Below, in pieces: positions 14,701 through 29,700 of a stretch of DNA of 64,000 bases (its first letter is position 1; every line of letters begins with the position of its first letter). The notes beneath the pieces were generated by a model. That model was not told where the DNA came from. It made no database searches and worked only from the letters and a program-made list of their open reading frames with translations. The DNA is taken from contig NW_020653333.1 of assembly GCF_003589595.1 (NCBI RefSeq), positions 1,239,299 through 1,303,298 of the forward strand, read 5' to 3'. Origin of the DNA: Hyposmocoma kahamanoa. Lineage: Eukaryota > Arthropoda > Insecta > Lepidoptera > Cosmopterigidae. The position numbers and the translations under genes are program-made.

Positions 14701-17700
14701 ACTGCCACCTTACTCATTTCTGCCGCCAAGCAGTAATGCTCCCATTACGTTCCGGATTTGAAGGGTAAGGATGCTTGGGAAATTACACGTGAGACTTTTC
14801 AAGTTATGTCTCAGGCTCAGGGCGACGGGTGCAGTGGTGTCAGTGCCCTTTGAGCGTTAATGCAACAAAAACAAACAGGCGTGACGCTTACTTACGCGCC
14901 TGGTGGCGCACTTCTTGTTCGACCCGTCACTAAGTATCATAAAAAAAAGAAAATCGACTTCTTCAAAGCATGTAAATTTGATTAAACTCTACACTAGTTT
15001 CGATAAGTGTATTAGGTATGCTATAGTGTTGTAACTTTGAGTATAACCTCGCCAAGAAACTGCTTTCGTAGTTTGGCGTGAAATTGCTTTGTATGCCTTT
15101 TTGAATGAAAATAAATAAATAAAAAATAACTAGTGGAGTACAACATATACAGGATATAATTGCCGGTGTCGTAATTGTGAAATATTTTGTCCAGGTATGA
15201 CTGAGCTTGTGGAAAATCAACTACTGGCAATGAGCGCGCATCTCATCATAATCCAGGGGTCGTCTACACAGGTTAGTTATTAAATGCCTCCGTGGTCGAA
15301 CGGTTACCACCCTGGTCTGCCAAGCAGAGGTTGTTCAATAAAAGGTTAAGAAATTTTAAAATATTGTTTTTTATTAAATAGAAAAATCTAAAACGTTACA
15401 TTGTTACAATTTTTGGAAGAGAGTTAAATCGCCACCGGTGTTGAACACAACAAAAATTACCGGTGTTGCTATAATGAGACTTCAAATATTTACTGTTTTA
15501 TGCAAATTAGTATTATTATACAAATATTATTATGAATTTTTGTTCTGCGTGGTAGACCAGCTAGAAAGCGCTAGCTAGTATTTGGGTGAATAATAGATCG
15601 AGGATGATGATGAAATATAGCCGAACTTGTTTCATGGGAATCATGAAACAAGTTCGGCTATATTTTATTCCATGACCGTTTATCAAAATTAAGTCGTTAG
15701 TCGATAGAATATGTATTGACTGCAATCACTAGCAGCTTGCAAGCGGGCAACACTAATACGCAATGAACTGTCATTTTTCGACATCTTTCTTCAAAAAAAG
15801 ACAGACTACACATTTACAGCATGCAGAGCCTTGATCTTGAAGATATTCAAAATTATACGTAACATGCGATTTAATGGTAATTATCACGACTTATTTATAT
15901 ACTTTATAGCATATCACCGACGCGCCGGGCCGGTTGGTGCTGTCAAACACCGGGATTTCGAAGTCGACACAACTTGACACCGGCGCAGGCGACAATGCGC
16001 TCGCGCACGCCAACGAACAACACAGGTCATTAGCACCATATCTATGTGCATTAGATCTATATAATATACTTGCATTCTTATTCTGTACTGTCATTCTTAA
16101 TGTGAAATAAAGAAGTACTTTTTATTCATTCATGCATTCATTGAAAGAACAAACGCCATTGCAGTTTACATTGGTTGCATAGAAAATTTCGTAAAATTGC
16201 AGAAAAATTCTTTATGGAAAACTTAACACAAAAAATAATCACAATTTAGAGTGAAAAAAAAAATTCTATGGGCGCGAGATGAGGAGGTCTGTAACAATCA
16301 AAACAATCTAAAACGTCTGTTCCGTAGCAGAATGATTTTTTTCGCAAAAATGTCATCATGTGTAGCTCTCTTTTTTATTTGCTATAAATATTTATGTTAC
16401 AATTTTTATCGTAGACGAACTCACAAGACATCACTATCCCACGAGACGCACATGAATACAGAGTGGCAGCATATGTTTGGACAGTCACATGAACAGCATT
16501 CCACAAGAGGTAAGACTTGGTTTTTTTGGCCTCATTATTTTTAAAAATATATTTCATGACCTTGGATTCAAGTTAGTCAGTCGAAATATTAAAGATAATA
16601 AACATTTATTACAAACAATTAATATTTTTCTATAGTACTCGTATTTACGATACATTCAAATACAAGAATTAAATAAACTACACTTTAATATAAAGTCTTT
16701 TAATTAACTAAATGTATCGAGTTCTTAGGTTTTCGCGATTGTTTGAAACTATTTTTCCGGATTTAAATCGCGTATATTTATTTTTTCAAACAAACCGACG
16801 TTTCGGGCCCTTTACAGGTCCCATGGTCACAGTTGACTGAGGTGGTACAGTCATAAACCAGTTATGTCTAATATTAATGCAAACCACCCTATTTGTTTCA
16901 CTATACTTACTAAAGTTATTAATTAAATACCTTATTTTTAATTTTACAAAGAAAACATTCCAATTTATGCTACATTACGTTTTACAAAATTATTTTATTG
17001 AATGAATTTGTATTAAGTTTAATTTATTATTAATTAATAATAGAAATTAGAATAAATTAAGACATATTAATTAGTACTGCAATTATGTTTGTTTGGGATT
17101 TGTCATCAGAGGAAATACTGGACCCCAAACTAGTGATACGGAAAAACCATCTCCCTAATGAAATTAGGATGTTTTTTAATTTCAATGGCCTCTCGCAGCA
17201 TCCTGGGTAAATAACGGACTTCTTTGGCAAGGGCCTGGGGTTTGTCAAACTTCATTGAATGTGTAGGTTCCATGATATGCTCGCAGACTGCAGACTTGAA
17301 AAAACAAATATACGCGATTTAAATCCGGAAAAAGAGTTTCATATCCTCACTAAAGGTAAACAAACTTCATCTGTCCCTTGATCAACCGACCAACTACAAT
17401 ATTTAGTAGCCAATTTCAATCGTCGTATTACTGCTGTACTGTTCAATTTGGTCGCATGTTATTAGCTATCATGTTTTATAGGCTGGATTTTAGGTTGTTT
17501 ATCGTAGGCAAGTTGTGATACGTGTTATAAAACATTTTTATTTAAATATTATATATTTAATACTGTTTTAAATAAATAGTTCGAAGTGTTGTCTATCACC
17601 TGGAAATATTGTCATATGTTTACAACCAAAGTCAAAGATCATTTATTCCATGGGTATAATAAATTTACACAAAACGTCACATTTAAGCTACTGCTTGAGA

Positions 17701-20700
17701 CGAATTGTGACATATTTTGAGAATTTCTCAAAAAATACCTTTATTATCATAAGTCAATGTTTATTATAAAATAATTCTAAAAGTATGTAGGTCTCCTTTT
17801 ATTGTTGCTGAAAACCGCATATTAAAAAATCTTTGTTAAGTAAAAAATTGCAATGATGACAATTTTCAGAACTGTAATATAAAATATCTCATTATTCAAA
17901 ATCGAATATTTTGAATAGAATAGACATTTATTGCAACGCCACAACATATAGATACAAAAAAAATATTGATAGCACTTACACAAGCAAAATAAAATAAAAA
18001 GACGTATTAATTAACAAAATGAAAATATTAAAATATAATAATAATAAAAAATATAATAAAATAAGACAAAACAAACAAAAAGCAAAAATATTTAGTTTTT
18101 AAATATAACGCTACAAATGTTGTACTATCATATGTGTGGTTGTGGCGTACGCGAAGGACTTCATTCAGCTTATGCCGTAATTGTGTCACTATCATTCTCA
18201 GTGTGCGATATTATTAAATCATGCAACTATGACTCATGTAATATATACCTTAAGCACTAACATACCTATAATATAAAACTTAAATAAGTAATCTACACGA
18301 AGTGCACTTGTCGGGGACATGTGGCACAATATGGTGTTAGGTAACCTGCCACGGAATCGCCGATATACGACACCCTTCGGCCAAAACTCCTCCTTCGTGA
18401 AGGTTGATAGAATTCGGGCACTCTCACCACAAACGAATTAAAATTCAAGTTGTGGCGGGACTACAACCGCTCAAGACTCGAGGTGTATTTGGCGTTTAAA
18501 CTGATTTTCGCCATTATCTCCTCAGACTTCGCGGAGTAATGTAGGCAGTGGCAGTGCCTCTCAGATCTTTGCGATTTAAAGCTCTGAATGGCACTACAAA
18601 CTGTTTTAGGTGAGTCACTTACCACTCAAGCGCAAGACTCAATAATAAAATGTTATAATTCGAAAAGAATTTTTTTTTAAACTGACAAAATACATTTAAA
18701 ATATAACATACTTTCTGCTAAATATGACAATTTCATATGAAAAGAGATTTATTATTTTTATTTATTTAATTATCACTTTTTGTTCTTTGGTTACTTTGTT
18801 GAGTAACCAGCAAGTGCTTGTTTGAAATGTATGGAATAGTTGATTTACAGAGACAGTGAAAAGTGTTCATATTGGTTGTTAGAAACACCCTTAAAATATG
18901 ATCTCTGCCCCTGAAATATATGAAACAAAAAAATTGCTTGAGGAGAGGAGATAGAATGAGGAGAAAATAAGTTGCAAAGTCTTTTTCATAAATCATAATA
19001 GTTTATTGCATAGTCACATGATAACAAGGTATTAATAATGTTTTTAGTACATGTGTTATCCTGGGAGGGTGTTTGCTACTTGAGTAGCGCAATAAATATT
19101 TTTTTGCATAATAATATTATGCAATATTAACTATATTTATTTATTGCATAGTACACTGCCAATATATTAAATTAATTCATTAGTAATATTCAAAATAGTA
19201 TCTAGTAGTACTATATATTTTAGTCTCTTTATTATCAGCGTATATTTTGAAAACGTTTAATGGACTGGAAGTTAATGATCATAGAAAGATGGTTGTGGTG
19301 CTTATAAAGCTTTCATTTGCTTGTCCAGGGCCGGACACTGTGTCGCAATCTGCTGTAGCGTCAAGTGTAGCGAGCGTAGCCGTTTCTCAGGCTGCCTCAG
19401 TACAGCCCTCGCACTCCCAAATGGGCCATAGTGCCAGTTATGTGCAATGTAAGTACACAATGTGTAAGTTCTAGGTACTGTACATGGTTTCCAAGATCAA
19501 AGAAGAATTGATAAACAAATTATATATATTAATTATTAATACAAAGAAAAAATCCACACGATCCGACAGGATTCGAACCAACGTCTAGCTACAAACCTTG
19601 CCAGACTTCTGCACCAAGTACAGAATTTTTCTGTGCTTGGTGCAGATTTAAAAAAATTCGTAAGGCCCGCTAGTTCGTTCGGTGGCTTAGTTGGCATAGT
19701 GTTTGGCACGGTTTGCTGACACGTTGGTTCGAATCCAGTCGGATCGAGGGAAGTTTTCTCAGTGTTCGATCTTTGGATTAATAATTATTACAAATTATAG
19801 TCCATTTCGTGGTTGAAAGGATGTCCTTTCATTTGTTTTGTATGTGCAAAACATAGAAAACATAGGATGGGTACTGTGACATTTCAAATTTTTACATTGC
19901 ATGCATACTATTTTTAACTCGTCTCTTAACCAGATTACAAAAAGATATAGTAAATTTGTTATAATATACCAAAAATAAACAATATTTGTTGCAATTGTAA
20001 TTTTAATGCAACATTACAATATATATTAAGTTGATAGAAAATGAAATGAAAAACATAAAAATAAATTACCCCAACTACTTGATGCGCATAACGTAATATT
20101 TATCTATAGAGATTTAAACCATAGAATCGATAAACCGAATCGGCAATTGTTGACTTTATGTTTGGTTGTTGTTGATTTTTTTATTTCTTGTATAGTTTTT
20201 TAGTAACCTAATCACATAACAATTGAATGGTTTTTATTTTGTTGATTATTGTCTCTAAATCGTTTCTCTCTGCCTTGCAAATTATCTCGATAAGATGTTT
20301 AAATCGATTTAACACCACCACATCTCAAGAAACTTCAAATATCAAATGTCACCGTATCCATGCTATGTGAAATGAACTACAGTGGAGTAATTTCACAAAA
20401 ATAATTGAATATCATGGTGGTCAAACATAGTCATAGTTATCGACATTCAATACTTAGAAACTTAAAAAAAAAAAATCAAATTTTATTGTTACAGATAGCA
20501 TGGCACCGTGTCGTGTCGAACTGAGGAATTTGACATCGCGCATGCAACAAAAATTCCGAAAATCACTGAGGTTTTATATTTTTTAAATTAACACATAACT
20601 ATTACACGTTTTCGACTACGAAAACTACCAATATACAAAACGACTAATACGCCAAAACTACGAATATGCAAAACGATAATAATATTTGGTTTTTTCAACG

Positions 20701-23700
20701 ATTTTTTAGCCGTAGCGCCTTCTAGGAGAAATCTTAAGTATTTCTCTCTCTCGACGACGTCGGTTCGAATCCGGCCGGATCGAAGGAATTTTTTATGAGT
20801 GTTCGATCTTTGTATTAATAATTATAACAAACTAGTGGAGTAGTTTCACACAAAAAAGAATTGAATATCAATAAAAAAAAATTTATACAATTAATAGCGA
20901 TATTTCTAGCCAGGGCTGGTAACTGTAAAGGTATTTAACTGGGTGACGAAATACTTAAGATTTCTCATAGATGGCGCTACGGCTAAAAAATCGTTGATAA
21001 TAATAATAGTTAGTCTATACATAATTCCAGTGCTGGGTTCAGCTTCTCCCACAATGAGAGGGTTTTATTTGTAGCTCCCACATGAGTCTAATGCGAATTG
21101 GATTGTTTTGAAGATGTGTACAGATGTTTCCTTCACCGAAAAACTTATGGTCAATTTCATATGAAATTTCGCACACAAATTCCGAAACACCCTCTACTTG
21201 AGAGTCTGATCTATCGACTATACGACAATGCAAAACGACCAATACGCAAATTGACCACTACTCAAAAGCAAAATGTATTCGTCAATAAAGATGAATGACT
21301 TTCGGACACCCGTTATTGCCGATGTGGAAATTCACAGTACAATAAACCAGCTTGTAATAAGTGGTGATTTGTCTGACTGATTCATTCAAGCTAAATTCAA
21401 TACCATAATTGGGCCATCGAGTATATAACCAGAAATAGAGACAAAATAAGGGCCATCCATCCCTGGCAACTCATCAAGCGAATGGGCCTTTAAATATCAA
21501 TTCTCATTTGCACTGAAATCACAAATCGGAAAGCTGAAATAGTACAGCGCCAACAGCTGACCTGTGTACCAAAAATATTCTGTATTTATTGTAATAAAGA
21601 TAACATCTTATTTTATTTTTTTATTATATTACTATGATGCTGTTCCGTTCGGTGATGGTGGTGTGGGTAAAACAGCAAAACATGTAATTACAAAACAAAC
21701 GGGATCACATTTCATCGGTAATTAAATATTAAATATGTATTTCTTCAATTTTTATCCATTATAGCAAAGCTCAAGTTAAACTAGTTGATTTAAAGTGAAA
21801 CAATTGACGACACCTGTCAAACTATATATATATTTATATAGTTTGACAGGTTAGAATTAGATTTCGGGTTGGCCAATGGGAGCGCAGTAATGATAAGGCA
21901 GAATAGTATTCAAACAAATTAAATGATATTTCGTCTCTATTTTTGGTTATATACTCGTTAATTGGACATACCATGCTGGGTTAATGGAAGAACAACTTAA
22001 GGAGCAAAGTCAAACAAATTTGAGGTTTTTGTGTTTTTGTAGAAGCCACGACGATTCATCAGACACCAATGAAGACGTGCTACCCCCGCCTGGATGGCGA
22101 CCAGGGAATCAGCTCTTAGCGTACTTACATGAACACAAGTGAGTATATGGTTCGCTTTTAGAAAGACTTTTAGATTGCCAGCTCGAGATCGTAGAAAGAA
22201 CTTCGTCTAAATTGGTGTTGGTAATCAGTGCACTAAAAGTATTTCGGGTGTATCGAATGTTATAAAATAGTACATGTATATTCAGGTATAATATGAACAA
22301 ATAATATGGTACTGTTCTAAGTCTAATTTTGTAATTGGCGAAGGTTATACTGTTTACTATCACTTTAAATACAGAAATGAAATAAACTGCATTATCTTCA
22401 TTTGAATCCTCGTGTTGCCAGTGAATAAATTATTTTACTACCAATAACTTTAGAAATAACCATTTATCACAAACACTTTTTTTCTACTTATAAGGTAATG
22501 TATGTTTAGTAGTGTTACATTATGTTGTTTTCGAACAGCCTGTATGCGAGCGTATAGCGCTGGGGCGAGGCAAGTCGGTGGCTAGTGTAACTTTGTGTTA
22601 ACATTAGTTGTGTTTTCATTATATATGTTTTTCGAACTTTGTTTACATTAAAAAAAATATTATTTTACATATTATATTAGAGGAGTTGCAACACTCATAC
22701 AAATCTGTTTAGATTTTAGAGTGTAATGTTTTTTTTTAAATTAATTTTGTATTGATTTAAATAAGAAATATATATATAGTTTCAATTAGTTATTGGAATT
22801 TGAATGATAACTTACGTCAAATTTGACATTTGAACCCTGGTGTTGCTAGTGTATAAATGAATTACTTCTGAATTTGGAAATAACTATTTACGCTAATAAT
22901 ATTGAGGATTTGCACAAGGCCAGTCTCTTTAAAACCAAACAAAATAGCTAATTAGGCAAACGAACGTCATCAACAACCAACCATACGTTCCACTACAGGG
23001 CACCGGTCTCCTCTAAGAAGGTCCGCTTTGAGCGGAACAATCCCGTTTTCTAAATTCATGTCCCGCTGTCCCGAAAATGCGGACACACATACCAAGAAAT
23101 TTAAAAAATGACGCGAAAGCGAAAAATATAAAAGCCAGTCAGTTAGTTATTTTTTTAAATTTTTGATCACTAAAGATTTTTAATTCTTTTTTCTAATTTT
23201 TTACCCATATAACTATCATGGACGTGTGTTTTATTCACAGAACAATAAAAGTGGTTAGTTAGCGTCAGACGCATACTATGGATCTCGAAAGACCTATCTG
23301 TGCTCAGTCCACCATTTTAGCTCTGTATGGTATGGTTGTGTCATTCTTTCGTGCAAATTCTTTAAAATGCTAGAATAATTACTATATTATGCTGTTTTGG
23401 AGTGCAAAAGTGATAGCCGCACCAAAAATATTACCCGTGGTGGTATTTCATATCATCGGAAAGTCTTATTTTAGTAAATTTTCAATTATCTGTTTATCGA
23501 GATAATTTTTTGTCACAAAAAACTAAAGTAAAGCTTATGCAAAGGTCATTATGGTCGCTTCTTGTTTGGAGAGCTAAACTAATAACTCCAATTTGTCGTC
23601 GTTCAACAATGAACCGCTAGATGGTAGCACATCGATTGAAATTTCAATGTAATATCAAAACATCGTAACTTGTAATAATAGGTATTGACGGAATTTAACT

Positions 23701-26700
23701 TCCAACGATATGCCAACAGGGTAAAGTTTAAATTATATCAACAATCCAGAATTTGTTATTTCTTTTTAAATTTGAAACTACGACCAATTAATACCAAGAT
23801 TTTGTAGTGTTTCAAATTAAGATTGTGTGAGTTTTGGCGACATCGGTTCTGATAGAAATCGAGTTTTAAGGCACTTCCATTGTTTTTATTCCGTGGTTTT
23901 ATTTTTAAGACAATAATAAATTTACAGGCGTACAGGAAAAAAATCATGATTACGTTAGCCATAGGCCACCACACGTGTGTGTCTCCTAATAAATGTGCCT
24001 TTTCAACAGGGCTCGAGTGAATCAAATGGTGACTTTACCCGCTCACCGTAACCTGTTCGGATCGTGCTCCGACGACGGCTCCGTACGACTGTGGGACGCC
24101 CTAAGGCTCCAAGGACACGCTTACGTCAACAGGTGAGATTCGATCGGACAACGAATGACTGCACCATTATTTATCGTTTCGGTTCCCTCTATAGGGCTAT
24201 TTGTAGCACACTAACAACTTCGCAGGACTATTTGGATGCTGACAAACAATAACGTGTCAACCCACTAGATTATAGTTTCGCGAAAATGTCTCCTAAAGAT
24301 TTTTTCGTTGTATTTGATACTACTAAACTTTTGCTGTTGTCACCCTTCAACACACACACATTCCCTAACAACAACAAGTAGCAACATTTTTCATTTTATA
24401 AATAAATTTAGAATAAACTATCAAAAACAACGAAATTATCTTTTCATCATCACACTAGCACGTAAATAGTATGATTGCATGCAGACTAACTTGACTATAA
24501 TGCGCCAAATAAAACCTTAAGAAAATTAATATTCTCTTTATGTTTGAATCTGTAAATTCGATGATTTCATAAAAAGCGTGATTTTCAAAGTAAAATTTAA
24601 TTTTTTGCTTGAATGCATGACTGTATGTCAGATCAATAACTGGTAGTTTTTTGTACGACACACGGCAGCAACTCAAGGTACGCATTGACGAATCTAGTTC
24701 CGTTGTACTGGAGACGACATTGAACAAAAGTGTATAGCTTGATGTGTTGTTGACTGTACTTAATTTTTATATTGCTGGACGCAAAATACACCATGTAACA
24801 TTTTTTCTTTCTCGGTTATCAATATCATTTCGATACCTGCCTTGAACACAGGGCCTACTTACTTTTTTGATCACTTTCTGTTATTTTTATAAACAGCCAT
24901 ATTTGTTTACTAATATTATGCTCCCCGAATTTTGTGAAAAATAATTTAAGAAACAGAAGACAAAATTCGGAAAAAACAAAAAAAACGTATTTTGTAAACA
25001 GAACAAGTCCAAAAATTAAATTTTCGGGTTTCTGTTTATTTAAAGACAAGAAGGAAGCATTATATCGAGTTCTTAGATTTTCGCGATTGTTACACATAGG
25101 AAATGAAACTATTTTTCCGGATTTACGTATATAAACAACGTAATATAAAAAACAAATATACGCGATTTAAATCCGGAAAAATAGTTCCATTTCCTAAGGG
25201 TACGTTATATGTCGAATCAATCAAAATCGATGTAATTCCTCTAACTTTTGAGGTCGTTTTTTTTTATAAAAAAATGTAATTATTTTGTTTACAGATCAAA
25301 ATCGATGTACAACAGGAATGCCGGCCCCGTCATATCGATGGCAGCATGCGAAGGCGGACAGTCGTTAGTCGCTGCTACACACGAGTCAATATTTGTGCTC
25401 AGGTAATTTTAACTTTATGGGCAGACTGCAGCGCGGCTATATAATGACGTATCTTGTTCCGGTGGTCTATAGGCGATATTCGAACAAAAGTGTGTAGCTT
25501 GATTTTTGTCGCCATCTACTGACCCGAGAGACAGGGAGTTCATCAGAAAGGTCATCTTCTAACGAATCTAAGTAAAAGACTGGTTTTTGTTGCTCTCAGG
25601 CTGGACAACAGTTCATCTCGCATGACGCTATCCCAAGGCCGACAACTCGAGACGGGCGCGGAGGGCGCGGAAGGGGGCTGCGCGGCAGTTGCCTGCGCGG
25701 GGGGAGTTCATGCCGGTGTCATATCTTATGCCACGCTTATGTCCACTATTGTAGGATGGGATCTTAGAGCCCCCGGTGAGTACTATACCTACACCAAACT
25801 AACATTATAAATGCAAGTAACGGCGCGTTCTCATATACTGTGCGACAGATAGTTGTACAGTTTAAAGTGTCGTGTCTTGTATATTTAAATGAAGTTATTC
25901 AAACATAGAACAACACGATTAACTGTCGTTTAATACTTTTTTGACATTACGACGACAGACTGTCGTGTCAATGGGAAGAGCGACAGTCGTCTGACGATAA
26001 ATAAAACGTCACGACAAAAATGTGACCACAGGTAATCACATCTTCAAATGATTCTGTCGTGAAAACGACAAGGCGGCTGCCGTGAATCAATAAATTGTCG
26101 TCACGATCTAGTGGGAACAGCTAGACACGACCATTTTTGGTAAATTTTTCAGGGGAGTTTGTTTTATTTTTTCACGACAACTGTTTTAAAATATTTACGT
26201 TCTGTTTAAAATTCAATTTTAAAATTTAAACTTATTTAAAATCAAAATTGCGTGTTGAAACAGGACGTAATTATTTTAAAACAGTCATTGAAATCTAAAA
26301 CGTATTCCCCTGATAGCTTCGCCCTTTGTACAAAACACCGACGATGTGTGAATAAGCTCATACAAAATATACGCAGCAATATTTTTTTGGGCCCCTGACG
26401 GAGCACGGTCCGTCCACTTCCCGGGCATGGCCCTGATGTGTGTGGATAGTCCTTTAATATGGAGTTACCATACTTGTTATTATACAACTGCCTCCGTGGT
26501 CGAACGGTTACCATGCTGGACTACCGCGCAGAGGTCCCTGGTTCGATTCCCGGGCCGGGAGAAATATTTGTATGACCTACATTTATTTCTCTCGGAGTAT
26601 GGATGACATATGTGGTTGCCTATGTGTGTGTCCATGGCACCCGCGACACAGGGCTTTTATGTTGAGTGTGTACGTTATTATTATTATATTCTACTATGCT

Positions 26701-29700
26701 AGTGTCCTCGTCTTACGATATACCTGTAAATTTTATTAAAGCGATTTTTAACCTTTTCAGGTAATGCTTGGAAACTACAAGGCGACCTTAAACAAGGCGT
26801 GTACACGTGTCTGTACGCGAACAGCGCTGGGTACCTGGCGGTGGGCACCAGCAGCGGCGCCGTCGCTGTATGGGACCTGCGGTTCCAGCTGCCTATCACA
26901 TCAGTCAGACATCCCAATTGTAAGTCCAGTGTACATAAACAAAAGAAGGCACAAAAACTTCCAGTAGCTGTAGAGCACCTTGTGAAAGTGTTCGTCCAGG
27001 GAAGTACTGCCACCTTAACTATTTCTGCCGCCAAGCAGTAATGTTAGCATTACTATGTTCCTATGAAATTACAGGCACATGGGACTTGTCAACTTAGGGT
27101 CACAGGCGCAATGGCAGTGCCCATCAGATCTTTGCGATTGAAAGGTCTGAGTGGCACTACAACTGTTATGGACAGGTGTAGCTTACTATCAGGCGCACGA
27201 CTAGTTCGTCCCGTCACTTGATATCATAAAAAACGTCGTTTTCAGAATAATAACGCATAATAATAACGCACACACTCAACATAGCCCCGCACTAGGGAAA
27301 CCCTGTGTCGCGGGTGCCATGGACACACACATAGACAACCACAAATTACACCCAAACTCACGAGAGAAATAAATGTAGGCCATACAAATATTTCTCCCGG
27401 CCCGGGAATCGAACCCGGGGACCTCTGCGTGGCAGTCCGGTATGGTAACCGTTCGGCCACGGAGGCAGTTCAGCAGGCAGAATCTCCTGGTTGCAGCAAT
27501 TTGCTAACCATCGATAAGTCGACACAAGCTGTCTTTGGTTGGTTCCGCATAACAGTGAAAATGTTTTATCAATCGCTTTGGAAAAACTATACGTATAGTA
27601 AAATTGAGTATATACACCATTGACTTACAAATAAATGGACGACGGGTCTAATACAAAAACCACGAAAAAATGTCCCAAGTCAACCTATTCGAAATTTAAA
27701 TTGTTATGTCATCGCAGTATCGCGCTGTCCGTAGAACAAATGAAGACTAAAGCGGAGTTTGGCGCTCTGTATACGATTTTAGCGCCTTACAAGTGCGGAC
27801 ACTTTTTAGCGCGGACCCGACGGCGACGTCCATATAATTGTAAGTCAATGTTTGACATGTTGCTTTTTGAATTGAGAACCTCTTTCGAAGTTGGTTCAAA
27901 ATGTTACTTCTTTTTGTAACAGCTAGGGCGCTGTGCAATTTGCCAGACAAAATTGTTAAATATTTATAATATTAATATAAGACAACTGTCACTATAAAGT
28001 CGTGGTTGTAGCCATTGACTTACAAATAAATGGACGACGGGTCTAATACAAAAACCACGAAATAAATGTCCCAAGTCAACCTATTCGAAATTTAAATTGT
28101 TATGTCATCGCAGTATCGCGCTGTCCGTAGAACAAATGAAGACTAAAGCGGAGTGTCGCGCTCTGTATACGATTTTAGCGCCTTACAAGTGCGGACACTT
28201 TTTAGCGCGGACCCGACGTCCATATAATTGTAAGTCAATGATGTACACTGATTAGTACACTGGTGACAACACGATTCCTAAAAATTTTCACGATAGAAAA
28301 AACACAAACTTGCCTCGAAATTTTTCAAGAAAACAGCCGTATTCAATAGGTGCTATACATACACAACACGTATACTATACGATGTACATTTTTCCAATGG
28401 CTTTAATTTCTTTTGTAAAAAAAATAAATTCTGAAATACTCGCGCAATAACAATAATAAGGCACACGCTCATAGCCCTACACTGGGGAAACCCTGTGTCG
28501 CGGGTGCCATGGACACACACAAATCACCTCCAAACTCACGAGAGAAATAAATGTAAGCCATACAAATATTTCTTCCGGCCCGGGAATCGAACCCGGGACC
28601 TCTGCGTGGCAGTCTAATAGAACCAATTCAGTATGGGAAAAATTTGAATTTGAACAACAGTAAAACAGTACTAGTAACTGAACCACAGGCTTTAAAGCTA
28701 AGTTTTTTTCATATGAAAACGACAGTGATATACTACCTTTAAGTAAATAACATTCGTATATGTCCAGCGGAGCGCGTACGCCGCATAGTAGGCTTCGGAC
28801 GTTCGTCGTCTCGCGTGTGGGCAGTGGGCTGCCGCGACGCCGGCGCGTGGTGCCTTGAGTCCACGCAAAGGACCCACGCGCTGTGGCCCTGCACTAACAG
28901 CCCGCAGCCGCTACATTATACCGTCGCTGTAAGTATACCGTAGTTGTAGTCGGGTGATGGCACCAATGATCGACATTACATTGGAAGTGTGTCTTTAAAT
29001 GTGAAATTACGTTTTTGTTTTTAAACATATATCAACAGTGATTAGTTTACTTGACAGATATAATCCTCGAGAAAGATTATGCTGTAGTATTTTTCATAAA
29101 AAAAAGTATTATGATACTAAAAAATATCCTAAATTAAAAATAATCTCTAAATCTCTAGTAATGAACACCACAAACCCACTAATTAACTAACCAGTAATCG
29201 ACATTCACCTATAATGAACATCCAGTAACTGACACTAACCAATAACAAATGTGTTACTATAATTTATGAAGTTTGATGTAAGGAGATTCCGGGTTCGATT
29301 CTCAGTAAGACCAATTTGGAAATTGACTTATCCAAATTGGTTCAGGTCTGGTTGTTCAGGATGGTTCTCTGAAGAGAATTACGATGATCTGGTACTCATA
29401 ATACAGGGAATTCCCTAGTTAGAGACCATGCATTTGGTGTGAATGTCTGGCGCATTATTAAAAGATAGATCCCCGGTACGTTGCGATATACTGACTATAA
29501 AGGTGGTTTTCCACCGGCGAGGCGAGACGAAACGAGGCGAGAATTGGAATATTTGTTGTTGTATTATTGAACTGTATTGCTGCCTACATAGAGTATTATA
29601 CTCTGCAACGGAAATACGATTTCTCGCGCGAGCTAGCGTATTCTCGCGAGTGCTCGCACGGTCTCGCGTGAGCTCGAGATGGCCTTTAGTATAAAACGCG

